Source of the DNA: Bdellovibrio sp. CG22_combo_CG10-13_8_21_14_all_39_27
GTDB lineage: Bacteria > Bdellovibrionota > Bacteriovoracia > Bacteriovoracales > Bacteriovoracaceae
Length of the DNA: 64,000 bases
NCBI GenBank assembly: GCA_002786715.1
Contig: PCTW01000061.1
Location: forward strand, 1-64,000
Direction: 5' to 3'
Shown: positions 8,586 through 17,068 of the stretch, in pieces
Position numbering within the stretch: the stretch's first letter is position 1
Layout of the letters: every line of letters starts with the position of its first letter
The notes under the pieces: model-generated
Told to the model about the DNA's origin: nothing
Seen by the model: only the letters and a program-made list of their open reading frames with translations
Database searches by the model: none
Position numbers and translations under genes: made by a program

Positions 8586-8823
8586 CCTTGGAGTGGTCTG
8601 GATATGAGAGTAGATTAATTCTTTGTTAACCAGTTGTCATCATTCCATAAGCTATTGAAGTCAATAAGGAAAATTTAAAGAAATGATACTTCGTGACAAT
8701 TTCAAAAGGAATGTTTCCATCTTGATTTACAGCATTCTCTAACGTATTCCACATCAAACCCTAACTTGGTTAACTTGCCGAGTTATCCATAATATCCAAC
8801 TATAAACAAAACATGGAGAGGAT

Positions 8824-9144
8824 ATGAAGAAGTTTTTCATATTATCATGCCTTAGCTTGAGTGTGGCCACAAGTGCAACCACTATTCATCTTATTGGCCT
8901 TGATAATGATGGTCAGGAAGTAGTCTATCAAACTGATTCTGAAATTTTGAAAAAAGAATTTTTGTTAGTGAATGAACAAAAAAACAAAACCGCTTTAGCT
9001 GCCCTCGAGCAAGTGACTGAAAAATCTCAATTCAAATTGACAAAATTTAGCTTAGGGCTCGGTTTAGAAGGTGAAGCTGGTATTGGGCCATGGAATTTGG
9101 GATTAGCGCTTAAACACCGTATCTTTTTTGCGAAGGGGAAATAA
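8824..9144 (+). CDS. Small exported protein, first gene of a repeat-module cassette
   Basis: A 106-residue protein with a signal peptide (MKKFFILSCLSLSVATSA). GGAGAGG precedes the ATG. The C-terminal 40 residues (FKLTKFSLGLGLEGEAGIGP, then a beta strand and KHRIFF) resemble the basic-aromatic beta module repeated four times in the next protein and found once in the third. It is 1 base from the next start, so the three genes form one operon. Secreted or surface-located; function unknown. Confidence 0.7.
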   Translation: MKKFFILSCLSLSVATSATTIHLIGLDNDGQEVVYQTDSEILKKEFLLVNEQKNKTALAALEQVTEKSQFKLTKFSLGLGLEGEAGIGPWNLGLALKHRIFFAKGK

Positions 9145-9145
9145 G

Positions 9146-10276
9146 ATGAAAAATATATTAATCGCTTTTTTATTTTCTTCTTCTCTTTTTGCTTCCCAAG
9201 TTCCAAGTTCATGGATGGTTGAGTCTTCAAACCAAAAAAATGATCAAGGCTTAGCTTCATTTGAAAAGTATTTTGAATCTGTCATGTCTGTTCAAGAAGA
9301 AATGCTTGAATCAAGTGAAAGTTCAATTGAGAAAGGTTTGGGAGACTGGAAAATTTCTGGCTACAAGACTGATCTTGCGGTCAGCAAGTCAGGACTTTTT
9401 GGGTTTTCAGCTCTTCAAGGAACTTCCACAGTTGAGCTTTCATGGGCCAAAGCCAAAAACAAAAATTTAGAAGATTCTGAAGAGCAAGTTTTAGAGCTTT
9501 CAACTGATATGAGCAATGATCAAATTGTTCAAACGATCAGTCAATCATCGGAGTTCCTTCTCCAAAGATTGGAGAGTGATAAGAAGCGCCGTAAACAAAA
9601 AGAATTATGGACTGAAAAAGTTCTTACTATTCACGAAGCCTTACAAGGTATCGCTCTTGATCATCAACAAAAGTTTACTCCTAGTAAATTTAGAGTCGAT
9701 TTAACCTTGAGCTATAGCGCTCCACTGTTTGGATTAACCAAATTGAGTGGTGATGCCAGATTACGTTTGGAATGGAAAATTGTTCAAAACTCTTCAAAAT
9801 CCAAAAGAGAGCAAAAGCTCATTAATAATTTAGTAGAAGATATCAATGTGGCCATGAGTAAGATCACACCTGTAACAAATCAAGGTTACAAGTTTGATCA
9901 ATTTGCAGTTGCCTTAGGATTGAATAAAAAAAGCCTTCTGTCTTTTTCAAAAGTAAAAGGTGGAGTAAATGGTGTTTTATTCTTCAAGGTAAACAAAGAA
10001 AAAAGTGAAGTTGTTCCAGTTATTTCAAATGATGAGGACTACTCATGGGTAGAAGATGAATCAAAAGAGAGAACTGCTGTTAAAAGAGATCGCTTTAGAC
10101 AAGGTTTGGTAAAAACGGTAGGAATCGGAAATTGGTTTTCAGAAAAACTTTCTCGCCGCCAAGCTCTATGGAGCGTGAACAAGTTTAAAGTCAACTTTAC
10201 CATGAGTTATTCAGGTCTTTTTGGCCTTTCGACAACTGGTGGATCTGGCGAAATTGAACTTTATTATTCTAAGTAG
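9146..10276 (+). CDS. Exported protein with four copies of a ~33-residue beta module
   Basis: A 376-residue protein starting at 9146 (AGGGGAA 6 nt upstream; a TTG 18 nt earlier is less likely). Signal peptide MKNILIAFLFSSSLFA. I see four internal repeats, at about residues 68-102, 181-212, 248-282 and 346-376, each of the form K-F-x-V-(hydrophobic)-S-Y-S, LFGL, small residues, then E-L-x-(aromatic)-(K). For example KFRVDLTLSYSAPLFGLTKL and KFKVNFTMSYSGLFGLSTTG. Helical, charged linkers separate them. The pattern suggests amphipathic beta hairpins that could line or insert into a membrane. Middle gene of a three-gene operon; family not recognised. Confidence 0.75.
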   Translation: MKNILIAFLFSSSLFASQVPSSWMVESSNQKNDQGLASFEKYFESVMSVQEEMLESSESSIEKGLGDWKISGYKTDLAVSKSGLFGFSALQGTSTVELSWAKAKNKNLEDSEEQVLELSTDMSNDQIVQTISQSSEFLLQRLESDKKRRKQKELWTEKVLTIHEALQGIALDHQQKFTPSKFRVDLTLSYSAPLFGLTKLSGDARLRLEWKIVQNSSKSKREQKLINNLVEDINVAMSKITPVTNQGYKFDQFAVALGLNKKSLLSFSKVKGGVNGVLFFKVNKEKSEVVPVISNDEDYSWVEDESKERTAVKRDRFRQGLVKTVGIGNWFSEKLSRRQALWSVNKFKVNFTMSYSGLFGLSTTGGSGEIELYYSK

Positions 10277-10286
10277 GAGATTCTAG

Positions 10287-10544
10287 ATGAAAGAGATATT
10301 TTTAATACTTGCACTAAGCTTTTCTGTAACAAATCTACAAGCAGCTGAAAAAATTGAATTGCAAAACTGGATAGTGGCAGAAGGAACTTCTCTTGATGAA
10401 TATTTAGATCAAATAGAGGCTTCAACTTACGCACTTCAGATGAAGACCATTCAAGTTCGTATGCGCGCCACTTATGGAGTGGAAGTGCCATTTTTCGCAA
10501 AGGCCAAAGTTCGCCCAGAAATTGAATTTTACTTCGAAAGATAA
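10287..10544 (+). CDS. Small exported protein, third gene of the repeat-module cassette
   Basis: An 85-residue protein with a signal peptide (MKEIFLILALSFSVTNLQA). TAGGAGA at the previous stop supplies the Shine-Dalgarno. The mature 66 residues contain one copy of the module seen upstream (KTIQVRMRATYGVEVPFFAK, ending EIEFYFER). Co-transcribed with the two genes before it; no known family. Confidence 0.7.
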   Translation: MKEIFLILALSFSVTNLQAAEKIELQNWIVAEGTSLDEYLDQIEASTYALQMKTIQVRMRATYGVEVPFFAKAKVRPEIEFYFER

Positions 10545-10562
10545 AGATTAAAACATTTCATG

Positions 10563-10592
10563 ACCCAGGCATGTATCGGTGCTTGGGTTCAT
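10563..10592 (+). terminator. Possible weak terminator after the repeat-module operon
   Basis: ACCCAGGCA (10563-10571) pairs with TGCTTGGGT (10580-10588) with one G-U pair, followed by only a short T-rich stretch (TCATTCTT). It sits between convergent genes, so it may serve the plus-strand operon, but the poor T tract makes this uncertain. Confidence 0.4.
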
Positions 10593-10599
10593 TCTTCAG

Positions 10600-10887
10600 C
10601 TATTCATATATTTGATTAGCAGATTTCAAATCTGCTTCTTCATTAACTTCATCGCTAAATAGCGCTTTTGGGTTTATAGCTCGAATAATTCTCTTGGCTT
10701 CTGCAATTTCTTCATCAGTGAAATCTGCTGGTCGAGGATTCAATTCATAGAGACGAGCTTCGCATGCTTCATGATTTTTATTGATCAAACATTCATCTTT
10801 CATTTTCTTTGAAAATTCAAGTTCTTCATTTGAAGCACAAGAAAATAAAATGATCGAAATGAGAGCGTAAAAGAAATTAATTTTCAT
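10600..10887 (-). CDS. Small lipoprotein
   Basis: A 95-residue protein starting at MKINFF. The hydrophobic signal ends in a lipobox, ILFSC, with lipidated Cys17. The mature part is acidic and helical with two more cysteines (DECL, EACEARL). An upstream ATG at 10905 would add six residues but spoils the signal peptide. No family recognised; likely an envelope lipoprotein. Confidence 0.65.
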   Translation of the reverse strand: MKINFFYALISIILFSCASNEELEFSKKMKDECLINKNHEACEARLYELNPRPADFTDEEIAEAKRIIRAINPKALFSDEVNEEADLKSANQIYE

Positions 10888-11069
10888 GCTCTTATAATGA
10901 GGCATTTTTTAATATTCACAATAAATTTCTTGTAAAGGTCTTGCTTTATTTCAGGTAGCCGTAGGGGAAGTTGGGGATATCCGGTAACGATGATCATAAA
11001 TGGTCGATAAGTGCAGTCGAGTTTCGAGGATTTGATTTAAAAAACTCGTAAGCAGAAGAGTCGAGACGA

Positions 11070-11876
11070 TTATTGCTCAAAAAATGATTCGACTGAAATT
11101 TCTATTCTTCTCATGAAATGATCGGAGTCTTTAATATCAGTGACGGTTTCTTCGGAAGTAATTTTTAATCCTCTTGTGAAAACGCGATCGAGGTACATCA
11201 TGGCCGCTCTGTTGCCTGAATTGGTGCTAAAAGTGAGCTCATCAAGATGGTTGCTTTTAGCAAATTGGGGCAAGAGAGTTCTGACGCGACTTGGAGTCCA
11301 GCCATTAAAATCTCCTGCGATTAAGAGTGGTCCACGGTGAGAGAGAACTTCATGACTCAGTTTATTGAGTGCCCTTTTATAAGCACCATTTCCGAAAGTC
11401 GTAGGATTCATAAAAAGAGGCAAGTGGACGTTAATAACTTTTAAAATCAATTCTGATTTTTGTTTGAATTTATAAAAATGAACAACGAGCCCTTTATCGA
11501 TCTTTGACATGATTGGCTCATCTGCCACTTCGATGGTGTATTGATCACAAGGCTTCAAAGTAGAGAGAATGCCGACCCCATATTTTTTATGGTTGTGGAG
11601 TGTTTGGACAAATGATCTTTGTCCTTGTTCTGTTTGCAGCAAGTCTAAACCGACCTGATTGACCTCTTGGAAGAAGTAGAGATCGCTCTGTGAATTTAGC
11701 AGCTCAGGTGGACGGGCCAAAATACCCTCAGCTTGCTTTACATTCCAAAGGGTTAGCTCAATATTTGGGAGGTCTTTGTTAACTGGAGAACTGGGCGCCA
11801 GGCAATCAGCGTGAGCAATGGCCATCGTCATTGTCGAAAGTAGTGAAATGAAGAATAGTGCCAGCGGAAATTTCAT
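11070..11876 (-). CDS. Secreted endonuclease/exonuclease/phosphatase (EEP) family protein
   Basis: A 268-residue protein with a signal peptide from MKFPLALFF to about IAHA. It has the EEP-fold signatures in order: TLWNVKQ, FFQEVN (metal-binding Glu), INVHLPLF, IAGDFNGWTPSR (catalytic Asp-Asn), LDRVF and SDHF (catalytic Asp-His). The family includes DNases, sphingomyelinases and phosphoinositide phosphatases, so the substrate is not determined. An exported nuclease or phospholipase fits a predatory lifestyle. No clear Shine-Dalgarno is seen at 11876; a longer frame reaches 11912 but lacks a good signal start. Confidence 0.8.
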   Translation of the reverse strand: MKFPLALFFISLLSTMTMAIAHADCLAPSSPVNKDLPNIELTLWNVKQAEGILARPPELLNSQSDLYFFQEVNQVGLDLLQTEQGQRSFVQTLHNHKKYGVGILSTLKPCDQYTIEVADEPIMSKIDKGLVVHFYKFKQKSELILKVINVHLPLFMNPTTFGNGAYKRALNKLSHEVLSHRGPLLIAGDFNGWTPSRVRTLLPQFAKSNHLDELTFSTNSGNRAAMMYLDRVFTRGLKITSEETVTDIKDSDHFMRRIEISVESFFEQ

Positions 11877-12076
11877 GGACACGAAAGTAAAATGTCCGGC
11901 CGAAAGATACAAGGCACTGTGAAAAAATACTGCTTTTCAAAATGTGAACAGATCGAAGTGCTTGAAATCTGATGCACTGCTCTGACATTATCTTACACTT
12001 AAGTCCGACTGAAACGGTCTGAAAACTAACAGTTTCTAACTTCAACTGTTTATGTCCAGCTTTATGATGCACAAAA

Positions 12077-12105
12077 TTGACAGTGTCTCTTTCTCTATTA
12101 AGAAT
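12077..12105 (+). promoter_or_regulatory. Candidate promoter of the Glt/Agl-like operon
   Basis: The roughly 400 bases from 11877 to 12274 hold no convincing gene. A perfect -35 TTGACA (12077-12082) is followed, after 17 bases, by AAGAAT (12100-12105, 4 of 6 matches). It would give a ~160-nt leader before the first gene at 12275. Just upstream, AACAGT (12028-12033) and ACTGTT (12045-12050) form an inverted repeat that could be an operator. Confidence 0.45.
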
Positions 12106-12274
12106 CTATTGGGATTAAAACAGGATCATATTTTCAGGGAGGAAAAGTGCATTGCATTTCACTTAAAAAGTGTTGTGAAAGCGGACTGGGGCAGCAATGT
12201 TCCGTTCAATCTTTTCTTATTCTTAAAAATCTTAATCATTCAATTCATTCAACGTCTTTCAGGAGGACATTTCC

Positions 12275-12985
12275 ATGAGTCTATTATTAGAGCATTTTCA
12301 AAAGGGCGGAATTTTCATGTATTTCATTTTGGTGTTCGGTTTATTAACAACCGTATTCATCATTGAACGTTTCGTTACGCTTTATTTGAAGCACAAAGAA
12401 GCTCCAGTTGATTTCAGAAAAAATATTTTGGGTTTTATTGCTCAAGGAGATTTTAAATCAGCTCAAGCTTATATTGAGATGAGTGGTCATGATACTAGTA
12501 TTGGTAAAGTCACTATGGTTGCAAGCAAGCTTAGAAGCGCTGGTGCCGGTGACGAAGCTCTCCAAGCAAGAATGGATGAACAACTTTCTAAAGAAATTTC
12601 TTCATATGACAAAAGAACTGGCTTCTTGGCCATGTTCGGTAACGTATCTACTCTTTTCGGATTGCTAGGTACAGTTACAGGTTTGATTGGATCATTTGCT
12701 GGTGTTGCAGCGGCTTCTCCTGTTGAGCGCGCCAATCTTCTTTCTAATGGTATTTCGGAAGCGTTGAACACTACTGCTTTTGGTCTGGTTGCTGCGATTC
12801 CTGCTCTCGTTGCATTTGCGATCTATCAAAACAGAACTGAGCAAATAGTAACTTCTCTAACAGAACAAGCTTCTGAAATTTATCACGACTTTTTGTTTTA
12901 CACTGAAAGCCATAAGAATGAAGAAGATGAAAGAGTTGTTGTTGCATCTTCTACAGAATCAATGTCAAACATGAAGAGAAACTAA
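12275..12985 (+). CDS. MotA/TolQ/ExbB-type proton channel subunit of a gliding-type machine (AglR-like)
   Basis: A 236-residue inner-membrane protein. AGGAGG at 12261-12266 sets the start. TM1 is residues about 15-35. The second and third TM segments carry the TolQ/ExbB signature GNVSTLFGLLGTVTGLIGSF and the ISEALNTTAFGLVAAIPALV helix with the conserved Thr residues. With the two ExbD/TolR-like proteins that follow it forms a proton-driven motor, equivalent in position to AglR with AglQ/AglS in Myxococcus and the homologous Bdellovibrio clusters. First gene of a ten-gene operon. Confidence 0.85.
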   Translation: MSLLLEHFQKGGIFMYFILVFGLLTTVFIIERFVTLYLKHKEAPVDFRKNILGFIAQGDFKSAQAYIEMSGHDTSIGKVTMVASKLRSAGAGDEALQARMDEQLSKEISSYDKRTGFLAMFGNVSTLFGLLGTVTGLIGSFAGVAAASPVERANLLSNGISEALNTTAFGLVAAIPALVAFAIYQNRTEQIVTSLTEQASEIYHDFLFYTESHKNEEDERVVVASSTESMSNMKRN

Positions 12986-13004
12986 TCATTCTATTGAGGA
13001 CTGT

Positions 13005-13487
13005 ATGCGTAGAAAAACTGGATTAGGAACAAAGAAAGAGCTTGATTTAGAGTTAAACTTAACTCCATTCATTGATCTTCTTTCAACAATGGTTTGCTTT
13101 TTGTTAATCACTGCTGTTTGGATTGAAATCGGAACGGTAGAAGTTAAGCAAAGTAATGGGACAGAAGCTCCTGCTGAAAAGAAAGAGTCTTATGATCTCG
13201 ATCTTGTTTTCAAAGATCCAACAGCTTTACGTTTAAATCTCAAGAAAAATGGTAAGCAGTACAAGGCCATCGACGTTAAGTCTGAATCTTCAGAGGGAAT
13301 GTTGGCACAGTTGAATGAAGCCATCACAACTCAAGTTTTGAAAATCAAAGATAAGACAGTTGAAATTGCCACTGCTACGGTTACTCCACGTAGCTCTGTC
13401 AATTATGGACAGCTTATTTCAACGTTGGATGTTCTTCGTAAAAATCAAATCGTAAATATTGGCGTGCTAACCGCCAAAGGACAATAA
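13005..13487 (+). CDS. ExbD/TolR-type motor subunit 1
   Basis: A 160-residue protein with a short cytoplasmic N-terminus, one TM helix (about residues 22-43) containing the proton-accepting Asp in LTPFIDLLSTM, and a periplasmic C-terminal domain with the TolR-like end (IVNIGVLT). It pairs with the ExbB/TolQ-like protein encoded just upstream. It is one of two adjacent TolR paralogs, like AglQ and AglS of the Myxococcus gliding motor. Confidence 0.85.
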   Translation: MRRKTGLGTKKELDLELNLTPFIDLLSTMVCFLLITAVWIEIGTVEVKQSNGTEAPAEKKESYDLDLVFKDPTALRLNLKKNGKQYKAIDVKSESSEGMLAQLNEAITTQVLKIKDKTVEIATATVTPRSSVNYGQLISTLDVLRKNQIVNIGVLTAKGQ

Positions 13488-13488
13488 G

Positions 13489-14001
13489 ATGATACTCAAT
13501 CATAGTTTAGTAGCCTCTGACGCTTTCGAAAAACATTTGGTTAATCGTCGTCGTAAGATGAGCTGGGGGATGAAAGCCGCTGGCTTTACACTTATGTTAA
13601 CTTCGATGGTCGACATGTTTTCAATGTTGGTTGTTTTTCTTCTCCAAACATTTTCAAGCTCTCCTGAAATCTTGATTTTAAAAGGTGTAGAATTACCAAA
13701 CTCGATTACTGCGGCAGAAGTTAAAGAAGCTCCAGTCTTAGCAATCTCTAAAGATGGAAATCTCTATCTCGATCAAAAGCTAGTTGGCATGACTAAAGAC
13801 GTGATGACTAAGCCTGAAGAATTGCTAAAGAAGCTCAATGGGATCAAACACAATTGGGCTCAGTCTCATACAAATCCTTTTTCAGGTGAGATTAATCTCC
13901 AAGCTGATAAAGAAATCGAAAGTACGACTGTATCTATGGTTATGGCGATTCTCACCAGTTCTCAATTTCAGTCCATTCAGCTGGCGGTTATGGGACGATG
14001 A
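13489..14001 (+). CDS. ExbD/TolR-type motor subunit 2
   Basis: A 170-residue second TolR-like subunit. TM helix about residues 32-53 carries Asp in LTSMVDMFSMLVVFLL, where a typical ExbD has P-x-x-D. The periplasmic part includes the conserved strand-loop LAISKDGNLYLD. It starts 1 base after the previous stop and overlaps the next start by 4 nt. Two TolR paralogs per TolQ suggest a heteromeric stator. Confidence 0.85.
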   Translation: MILNHSLVASDAFEKHLVNRRRKMSWGMKAAGFTLMLTSMVDMFSMLVVFLLQTFSSSPEILILKGVELPNSITAAEVKEAPVLAISKDGNLYLDQKLVGMTKDVMTKPEELLKKLNGIKHNWAQSHTNPFSGEINLQADKEIESTTVSMVMAILTSSQFQSIQLAVMGR

Positions 14002-16790
14002 TGAAAAAGACATTAGCTCTCACATTATTGTTAACATTATTGCCGAAAGCTTATGCTAACGATTCACAATATTTAATTAAAGAGATGGAAGCCTTAAGAG
14101 ATTCTCTCAGCGTAGAAGATCCTGCGAGAATTGACTTAACCTTGAGGCTTGCTGATCTTTATTTTGATGTCTCTATTCAAGAGGGGAAAGGCGAAGACTT
14201 CGAAACTCTTCGCCAAAACCGTCTCAAGGCACTTCAACTTTATAAGGCTTCTTTGAATGGAACAGATGGATTAGTTAAAGCTACTGGATTAAAAAGAATT
14301 AAGATTCAATTCCAAATGGCCCGACTTCTTTCGCGTTTGAGCGAAGGAGCCATGGCGGAACCTTATTATTCAGACGTCCTCAAAAATAAAGAAACTCCGA
14401 AAAAAATGGTTGAACAATCAGCACTCGCTCTTGCCGAATGGTATGAGGACGAAGCTAAATTTGTGAACGCCAAAAAATATTATGATCAAGCCATTTCACT
14501 TTGTGACGTCGTTAGTGCCTGCAATTACGCTAACTACAGAAAAGCCTGGTTATACTATAAAGATACTCAACTCGACGACGCCATCGTCACGATGGAGAAA
14601 TCTCTCTGGACTGCTGAAGGTTTAGTACGGGAAAACTCCCTGACCGATCTAATGCTTTTCATGTCTAATAAAGAGACTGATGGTTATGCAGAATTGGAGC
14701 GCATTAAGAAAATCGCTGCTCGAGCTCATCGTCCAGAATTGATTAGACAATTAGTTGAAGCTTTTTATGTCGCTGGAAATCGCTATGCCGGCTCCAATCT
14801 CCTGGCAGAGCTTAATAAGGAAGATGCTAATCTCTATTATGAAGTTCGCTTGCTAGAGGAATTCTATGGATTCAGAAAGTGGGATAAAGTCGATAATTAT
14901 TTAACAATTATTGAAAAGCGCACTCAAGCTGATATGCCTAGTAAGCCAGAGGAAGCAAAAGAAGTTCTTACAATCCTCAGGCGCTACATCGTTCAAGTCG
15001 ATGCCGAAATGCAAGTCGTGAAAGAGCTCAATGTTTTCTTAAAACGCTCAATTGACATCTATTTAACATTCTATCCAAATGATGAGCTTCGCAAGAAAAT
15101 GCAAGCTGGTTGGTTAAGTGCTGAAGACGATGATGCCAAGAAAGTCGTTCGATTAGGTAAATGGATCCAAGAAGACATTGCCTACGGAGTTTCACCTGAT
15201 GAGATCAGAAAACTACGTCAGACCCGTTTAAGCTTGGCCCAACAGCTCAAGCAACAAGATGTGATGATTGAAGAATCATTGGCGATTGCGACAATTTTAA
15301 AAGGCCAAAAAGAGGCTGATGAGTTTACCTATGTCGCTGCTCGGGAACTTTACTCACAAAAGAAATACGACCAAGCTTTGCCTTACTTCCAAGAGTTGGT
15401 TAGTAATGCTCAAAAATCAAAAGAAATTGGAAAATGGGCCGTTCTTTCTCAAAACTTAGTTCTGGATATTTTTAACAATCAAAAGAAATATGATGAAATC
15501 ATTGCTCAAGTTGGACTCTGGAGAGTTTTGACTGCGGATAATGACTCAGAAGAAATTAAGAAAGAGAGCAAGTCGATGGATCAGATTTTGATTCAAGCTC
15601 AATTCGAAAGAGCAGCTAAAATGGCAGAGTCTCCAGAAGCCCTTGAGAATTTCTATAACTTTTGCTTCCAGAATGTTTATCCAGAGAAATCCTGTCCAAA
15701 TGCAAAGGTTTTATCAGTTAAGTTTAAAGACCAAGAGAAACTGGTTAAGCTTCTTGAAAAAGCCGGAGATGAAAAAGCTCTCATGGTTGAATACGAACTC
15801 ATGGGGCGTTTTAGCGAAGCTGCCCGCCTTCAAGAGAAATACGAACTTAATAAGAAGTCTGACTATGAGGTTTATCTAAAAGTTGCTCTACTCTATGAAT
15901 TAGACCAACAATACAAGGAACGTGATCGTATCCTTGGTAAGCTGGTCGATAAACTTAAACATGAAAAATCAATTTCTAAAGAGTACGAAGGCGCAATCTT
16001 CTTAACTCTAGATGAAGCTAACTTGATTGATGCAAAAGCTCTTTTCCTCCCTTGGTCGATGGAACTTAAACTTAAGCTAGCGACTCGGTTAGAAATGGAT
16101 AAGCCGTCGGCGACAACTCAAAAACTTCTTCTTTCTCAAACTGAAGCGAAAGGACCGGTTTGGTCAAAGCTCATTCTTGAGAAAGTGGAAAAAGAATATG
16201 CCAATGTCAGTAAGATTAAATTTTACGGGACTCGCAGTAAGACTCTCTTTAAGAGAAGAACTCAAGCAATCGATAAATTTGTGAGCTTGGCAAAACCTAT
16301 CTTGGACGGCGCAGATCTTGAAACTCGAGTTTATATTCTTCATATGTTGAAGATGACTTATAAGACAATGGCCAATGAAATTCTCAACACTCCAATCCCT
16401 GATGGGCTTGATGAACAAACAATGGCGATGGTCGCGAATCAAATTTCAACCATGGCCGATCCCTTTGATCGCGTTAATGAAGATTACGACAAACTTCTTA
16501 ACGATCAATTAACAGCAATGACTGATGCTGAATTGAAAGCAAGAGTAATCGCCAATTTGAATCCTGAAGTTGTAAAGTTCTCAGATTTTATCGTGCTTAA
16601 TAAGGTTGATCGTAAAGACTTGATGGCACTTGATTACTCACCAGCTTTAGAGATGAAGAAAAAGCTGCTGGTGCAACCAGAGAATCGCCAAACTTTAGCA
16701 GAACTAAAAGATTTTTATAGCAAGAATGAGAGCCTGCGATTAGCAGCTTATTATTCTGGAAGAATTGATAACCTCAAACAGGTGGAATGA
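13998..16790 (+). CDS. Large periplasmic TPR protein of the gliding-type machine (GltD/GltE-like)
   Basis: A 930-residue exported protein with a signal peptide (MMKKTLALTLLLTLLPKAYA). Nearly all of it is helical hairpins. Tetratricopeptide-like segments are visible at about 45-190 (IDLTLRLADLYFD, YYDQAI) and 440-640 (ALPYFQELVSNAQ). It likely scaffolds the periplasmic part of the machine between the inner-membrane motor and the outer-membrane barrel, like the TPR Glt proteins of Myxococcus. The assignment to a particular Glt member is by position and architecture only. Overlaps neighbours by 4 nt on both sides. Confidence 0.75.
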   Translation: MMKKTLALTLLLTLLPKAYANDSQYLIKEMEALRDSLSVEDPARIDLTLRLADLYFDVSIQEGKGEDFETLRQNRLKALQLYKASLNGTDGLVKATGLKRIKIQFQMARLLSRLSEGAMAEPYYSDVLKNKETPKKMVEQSALALAEWYEDEAKFVNAKKYYDQAISLCDVVSACNYANYRKAWLYYKDTQLDDAIVTMEKSLWTAEGLVRENSLTDLMLFMSNKETDGYAELERIKKIAARAHRPELIRQLVEAFYVAGNRYAGSNLLAELNKEDANLYYEVRLLEEFYGFRKWDKVDNYLTIIEKRTQADMPSKPEEAKEVLTILRRYIVQVDAEMQVVKELNVFLKRSIDIYLTFYPNDELRKKMQAGWLSAEDDDAKKVVRLGKWIQEDIAYGVSPDEIRKLRQTRLSLAQQLKQQDVMIEESLAIATILKGQKEADEFTYVAARELYSQKKYDQALPYFQELVSNAQKSKEIGKWAVLSQNLVLDIFNNQKKYDEIIAQVGLWRVLTADNDSEEIKKESKSMDQILIQAQFERAAKMAESPEALENFYNFCFQNVYPEKSCPNAKVLSVKFKDQEKLVKLLEKAGDEKALMVEYELMGRFSEAARLQEKYELNKKSDYEVYLKVALLYELDQQYKERDRILGKLVDKLKHEKSISKEYEGAIFLTLDEANLIDAKALFLPWSMELKLKLATRLEMDKPSATTQKLLLSQTEAKGPVWSKLILEKVEKEYANVSKIKFYGTRSKTLFKRRTQAIDKFVSLAKPILDGADLETRVYILHMLKMTYKTMANEILNTPIPDGLDEQTMAMVANQISTMADPFDRVNEDYDKLLNDQLTAMTDAELKARVIANLNPEVVKFSDFIVLNKVDRKDLMALDYSPALEMKKKLLVQPENRQTLAELKDFYSKNESLRLAAYYSGRIDNLKQVE

Positions 16791-17068
16791 GCATGAAGCA
16801 CATGATGATTCTCGCTTCGTTATTAATCAGCTCTCTCGCTTTTTCAGCTACGGATGAAGAAGTAAAAGCGGCGGTTAAGTCGAACAAAGTGAAATACAAA
16901 GAGTCGGGAAGAATCGACTTTGAATCTCTTCTCATTGAAGGGGAGAGAAAGAAGCCTGAACTTTCTGTCGTTACCGGTAACGTCGGCGAGAAAGACAATG
17001 GACTGATGGTTATAAGAAAAGATTTTAAAGATATGATGGCAAATGATTTTGGGGAGATTATCGAATGA
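16787..17068 (+). CDS. Small exported protein of the gliding-type operon
   Basis: A 93-residue protein with a signal peptide (to about SSLAFSA). The mature part contains IDFESLLIEGERKKPELS, a segment of the kind found in small Glt-cluster proteins of Myxococcus and Bdellovibrio. ATG codons at 16787 and 16793 are both possible starts; the first overlaps the upstream stop. It lies between the TPR protein and the TonB-like protein and is probably a periplasmic accessory (GltF-like by position). Confidence 0.65.
   Translation: MSMKHMMILASLLISSLAFSATDEEVKAAVKSNKVKYKESGRIDFESLLIEGERKKPELSVVTGNVGEKDNGLMVIRKDFKDMMANDFGEIIE

Noticed and set aside
8586-8823. Possible small genes before the repeat-module cassette
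   Set aside because: The 238 bases contain only frames under 25 codons without ribosome-binding sites. TATA-like elements exist, but no pair with correct spacing.
10906-11069. Unusual G-rich segment between the lipoprotein and the EEP-hydrolase gene
   Set aside because: It shows no promoter pair, hairpin with T tract or riboswitch-like conserved core that I can recognise, so I assign nothing.
12052-12366. Open frame of 104 codons upstream of and overlapping the TolQ-like gene
   Set aside because: No Shine-Dalgarno and composition unlike real genes here; it runs through the candidate promoter and into the coding start of the TolQ-like protein in another frame.
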